DNA from: Winogradskyella sp.
Lineage (GTDB): Bacteria; Bacteroidota; Bacteroidia; Flavobacteriales; Flavobacteriaceae
Reading direction: 5' to 3'
DNA: 7,502 bases
NCBI GenBank assembly: GCA_030149115.1
Contig: JASBSE010000043.1
Coordinates: forward strand, 1-7,502
Shown here piece after piece: positions 6,427-7,502 of this stretch. The notes below the pieces were generated by a model. That model was not told the DNA's origin. It was given only the letters and a program-made list of their open reading frames with translations, and searched no databases. The position numbers and the translations under genes were made by a program. The stretch's first letter is position 1. Each line of letters begins with the position of its first letter.

Positions 6427-7502
6427 ATGAAAACCTTAATGCTACATAGTGTTGGTTGTGAAAACGATAATTGGTACAGGAAATGGCTTTCTATTTCTCT
6501 AGATCATTTTGAGAATTTTTGCAAATATCTAGTTAATAATAATTTTGAAACTGTATTTCTAGATTCATGGGCTAAGGATCCTAATGCAAAAAATAAGGTT
6601 GTTCTCACTTTTGATGATGGTTATTTAGATAACTGGGTTTACGCATATCCAATATTAAAGAAATATGGATTGAAAGGTACAATATTTGTAAATCCTGAAT
6701 TTATTCAAAATGAGACTGAAATTAGACCAAACCTTGAGGATGTATGGAGTAAAAAGATAGATGAATCTAAGCTTGCAAAGTTAGGTTTTTTAAATTGGTC
6801 CGAACTAAGTTTAATGCAAGATTCAGGTGTTATTGATATTCAATCTCACAGCATGAGTCATGATTTTTATTTTTATTCGAATAAAATAGTAGACATTTAC
6901 ACAGGACAACCAAAATATAATTGGTTACCATGGTTATCACAACCAAAAAGGAAACCTTATTATATCAATGAGGATCAATCTAAATTTGTTGACGATGGAC
7001 TACCTATATTTGAATATGATAGAGCTTTAAGAGTTAGAAGATATATACCAAATGACAAATTTGTTGAATATTCTATAAATGAATTTTCAAAATTAGGTGA
7101 TACACTAGACAAAAAAGAGTTCATTGAAAATTTAAACGAAAAGTTAGAAGAATTTCCTGGTACATTTGAATCAGATGAAGACATGCTAAATCGCTTCAAT
7201 TATGAACTAGCAGAAAGCAAACGAATAATAGAAGAAAAACTAAATAAACCTGTTGAGTTTATATGCTGGCCTGGTGGTGGTTTTAATCAATCTAGCGTAA
7301 ATGTTGCGGAAAAGGCCAACTACAAAGCTATGACAGCCAATGCAAAAAAAACTGTATCGTTAAATTTAGATGATATGCAGATTATTAAAAGAAATGCAAT
7401 GACATCATTTATACAGACTTCTAAAAGAAACCATTATATTAAAAATCCTCAATTTTTAGTAACTTTATTCAAATATCACAATGGTAGTTTGTTGAATAAA
7501 TA
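6427..7502 (+). CDS. NodB-type polysaccharide deacetylase, 3' end cut by the window
   Basis: The frame is open for 358 codons from the ATG at 6427 and leaves TA at the edge, so the next base decides between a stop and Tyr; the protein may be almost complete. It matches the polysaccharide deacetylase (NodB homology) family. LTFDDGY has the catalytic-base and metal-binding Asp pair at 63-64, and SHSMSH has the metal-binding histidines 141 and 145. CWPGGGFN (280-287) sits where the later substrate-groove motif is expected. The start MKTLMLHSVG resembles the YHRV-like opening of many exopolysaccharide-linked deacetylases. No signal peptide or membrane helix is visible, so a cytoplasmic enzyme acting on a precursor or lipid-linked intermediate is possible. 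About 135 residues separate the second and third motifs, longer than in compact NodB domains, and this insert is rich in charged and aromatic residues. The gene starts 29 nt after wzc, so it is probably co-transcribed. The expected reaction is removal of N- or O-acetyl groups; the substrate is unknown. Confidence 0.85.
   Translation, partial: MKTLMLHSVGCENDNWYRKWLSISLDHFENFCKYLVNNNFETVFLDSWAKDPNAKNKVVLTFDDGYLDNWVYAYPILKKYGLKGTIFVNPEFIQNETEIRPNLEDVWSKKIDESKLAKLGFLNWSELSLMQDSGVIDIQSHSMSHDFYFYSNKIVDIYTGQPKYNWLPWLSQPKRKPYYINEDQSKFVDDGLPIFEYDRALRVRRYIPNDKFVEYSINEFSKLGDTLDKKEFIENLNEKLEEFPGTFESDEDMLNRFNYELAESKRIIEEKLNKPVEFICWPGGGFNQSSVNVAEKANYKAMTANAKKTVSLNLDDMQIIKRNAMTSFIQTSKRNHYIKNPQFLVTLFKYHNGSLLNK

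Noticed and set aside
6975..7199. 74-codon open frame on the minus strand
   Set aside because: It is antisense to the deacetylase insert, is Ser/Asn-rich low-complexity sequence, and has no supporting context.
1..7502. Mobile elements, CRISPR arrays, tRNA or rRNA genes
   Set aside because: No transposase or integrase motifs, no regularly spaced repeats and no RNA gene signatures were seen; the window is densely filled with polysaccharide genes.

Overview
The window comes from an AT-rich member of the Bacteroidota, most likely a marine-type Flavobacteriaceae. This rests on low GC, nearly no Shine-Dalgarno sequences, A-rich spacers before start codons, a short Wza-type lipoprotein with a C-terminal membrane helix, and a Wzc-type kinase ending in a Gly-Tyr repeat. 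The assignment comes from sequence style and family recall; no search was run.

Layout, all genes on the + strand. Positions 1-186 are a leader that may hold the last 37 codons of an upstream gene (weak evidence), followed by short inverted repeats. Positions 187-1314 encode a PglE-type sugar-nucleotide aminotransferase. It overlaps by 7 nt a PglF/WbpM/CapD-type membrane-anchored UDP-GlcNAc 4,6-dehydratase (1308-3203). After 36 nt comes a Wza-type outer-membrane export lipoprotein (3240-4019), and 17 nt later a Wzc-type chain-length regulator and tyrosine autokinase (4037-6397). After 29 nt a NodB-type polysaccharide deacetylase starts at 6427 and runs off the right edge. Spacers are short and no terminator is visible between genes, so the five genes look like one operon.

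The reading is a capsule or exopolysaccharide locus. The PglF-like enzyme would convert UDP-GlcNAc to the 4-keto-6-deoxy sugar and the PglE-like enzyme would aminate C4, giving the UDP-bacillosamine precursor (UDP-2-acetamido-4-amino-2,4,6-trideoxyglucose). Wza and Wzc would then control polymer length and export, and the deacetylase could remove acetyl groups from the polymer or a precursor. Glycosyltransferases, the initiating sugar-phosphate transferase, the PglD-type acetyltransferase, Wzx/Wzy and a Wzb-type phosphatase are not in the window and would be expected nearby or elsewhere.

I found no convincing new system. The points most worth checking are the non-canonical nucleotide-binding motifs of the Wzc kinase, the absence of a phosphatase gene between wza and wzc, the Met-x-x-x-Lys active site that predicts the sugar product, and the long insert in the deacetylase.
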